53,932 nt of DNA from Sphingomonadaceae bacterium (GTDB lineage Bacteria; Pseudomonadota; Alphaproteobacteria; Sphingomonadales; Sphingomonadaceae), in the NCBI GenBank assembly GCA_019239915.1, contig JAFAZF010000041.1:1-53932 (forward strand). Direction: 5' to 3'. A model generated the notes under the pieces. That model worked only from the letters and a program-made list of their open reading frames with translations. It made no database searches and was not told the origin of the DNA. Position 1 is the first letter of the stretch; each line of letters starts with the position of its first letter. Positions 53,296 to 53,932 of this stretch are shown in pieces. Position numbers and translations under genes: made by a program.

Positions 53296-53643
53296 ATGCC
53301 GACCTCCCATCACCTACTGCACATCAGCGGTGGTCCTGACCTCGAATTCACAGGTCGGATGATCGGCCAATTTGCCGAACCCGATGGGCACAGTGACAAG
53401 CAGGAACGGCACGAAGTCCGTCTTTGGCGAACCGTTGGCGGCGCCGTTATCGCCGAGTGCACGATCCATTTCGCAGATGTCTCAAAGCCGCCCCGTCGCC
53501 GAGCTGGCATTATGAAGGGACATTTCGGGGACGAGCCGGACGAGACGCAGCGACGAGAAATTATGTCCTTCTTCGACTGGTCGGCCGAGGCGAAGGCTCT
53601 TGCGAAGCGGCTCGGCTGGGATGTTGCGGAACATGTGCCGTAG
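53296..53643 (+). CDS. Hypothetical protein (115 residues)
   Basis: Begins MPTSHHLLHISGGPDLEFTGRMIGQFAEPDG and continues with HEVRLWRTVGGAVIAECTIHFADVSKPP and a C-terminal FFDWSAEAKALAKRLGWD. I do not recognise a family. A longer frame opens at 53155 but lacks a coding look in its first part, so 53296 is preferred. It has somewhat lower GC than the genes to its left. Confidence 0.5.
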   Translation: MPTSHHLLHISGGPDLEFTGRMIGQFAEPDGHSDKQERHEVRLWRTVGGAVIAECTIHFADVSKPPRRRAGIMKGHFGDEPDETQRREIMSFFDWSAEAKALAKRLGWDVAEHVP

Positions 53644-53758
53644 AGGCAGGTGGTAAATGGATGATCAATCGCTGCACCAGCTCGTACATAACCATGAGGG
53701 GGGCGATCCAGCGCATAAATTTCTGCCAACGAGTGACGCAAGCCAGATATGACGAGTC

Positions 53759-53932
53759 ATGGAGCTCGAAGGATCACTGCTGACAAACCTCGAAATGGCG
53801 GTCGCCGGTGCGCGGCGCTGGCGAGGGCGGCCCGTCTATCCTGACACGATCAAACATTGGTCTGCCGTGGTAGAGATCGCCCGCGCGGAGCTTGAGCAGG
53901 CCAGCCTTACTGACGCGACAGCTATCGCCTTC
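53759..53932 (+). CDS. Hypothetical protein, partial at right edge
   Basis: A frame from the ATG at 53759 stays open to the end of the window: MELEGSLLTNLEMAVAGARRW, then a region with VYPDTIKHWSAVVEIARAELEQ. It looks like a helical cytosolic protein. Only 58 residues are visible, so no assignment is possible. Confidence 0.4.
   Translation, partial: MELEGSLLTNLEMAVAGARRWRGRPVYPDTIKHWSAVVEIARAELEQASLTDATAIAF

Noticed and set aside
1-53932. CRISPR arrays, tRNA or rRNA genes, insertion sequences and prophage genes.
   Set aside because: No regularly spaced direct repeats, no cloverleaf-like sequences, and no transposase or integrase motifs were seen on either strand. A tRNAscan or Infernal run would settle the RNA genes.

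Overview
The window reads as chromosomal DNA of a high-GC alphaproteobacterium, most likely a sphingomonad. Evidence for this is dense gene packing with many ATGA stop/start overlaps, an alphaproteobacterial LexA box (GAAC-N7-GAAC) in front of imuA-imuB-dnaE2, NodT-type outer membrane lipoproteins, MHS, OPT and SleB families, and dispersed inverted repeats of the kind starting CCGTTCG. No rRNA, tRNA, CRISPR array, transposase or integrase was recognised.

Layout. 1-3.1 kb (minus): a MarR regulator, an outer membrane efflux lipoprotein and an EmrA-type adaptor (cut by the left edge), with a perfect palindromic operator in front of marR. 3.2-8.1 kb: an MHS-family transporter, argE, a DUF2891 protein and a secreted S1 serine protease. 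8.1-13.9 kb (plus): the SOS mutasome imuA-imuB-dnaE2, with an in-frame repeat-like element inside dnaE2. 13.9-15.8 kb: an SDR oxidoreductase and a GT2 glycosyltransferase.

15.8-23.6 kb (minus) is the most notable region. It is a compact, translationally coupled nonribosomal peptide cassette: A-PCP (specificity code reads as Leu), a cytochrome P450, C-A-PCP-TE (code reads as Gly, with a Cys in place of the Ser nucleophile in the thioesterase) and a Sfp-type phosphopantetheinyl transferase. Together they predict a two-residue product in which carrier-bound Leu is oxidised, joined to Gly and released by a cysteine thioesterase. Upstream on the same strand are a Crp/Fnr regulator, an M3 oligopeptidase and two transglutaminase-like proteins, all closely spaced, so one long transcript is possible.

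28.3-33.1 kb (plus): an N-formylglutamate amidohydrolase and the biotin genes bioF-bioC-bioD-bioA (no bioB here). 33.3-35.8 kb: prfC, a small lipoprotein and a DUF4142 protein. 35.9-39.8 kb (minus): formate-tetrahydrofolate ligase and an OPT-family transporter. 39.9-43.6 kb: a CHAP-domain protein, a hemerythrin-like protein, a TonB-like protein, a tandem pair of glycine-zipper proteins and a SleB cell-wall hydrolase. 43.8-48.5 kb (minus): a leucine/isovalerate catabolic operon, ivd-mccB-mccA. 48.5-52.3 kb: a YbbA/YbbP-type ABC transporter divergent from a TesA-like esterase. 52.3-53.9 kb: the C-terminal remnant of an inorganic pyrophosphatase followed by small proteins of unknown function, the last running off the right edge.

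No gene-free stretch exceeds about 300 bases. The larger gaps (about 29.1-29.24, 31.77-31.87, 33.13-33.25, 35.82-35.94 and 40.48-40.66 kb) hold inverted repeats. In the gaps at 14.68-14.86, 37.61-37.83, 43.57-43.82 and 53.12-53.30 kb nothing beyond presumed promoter and leader DNA was seen.
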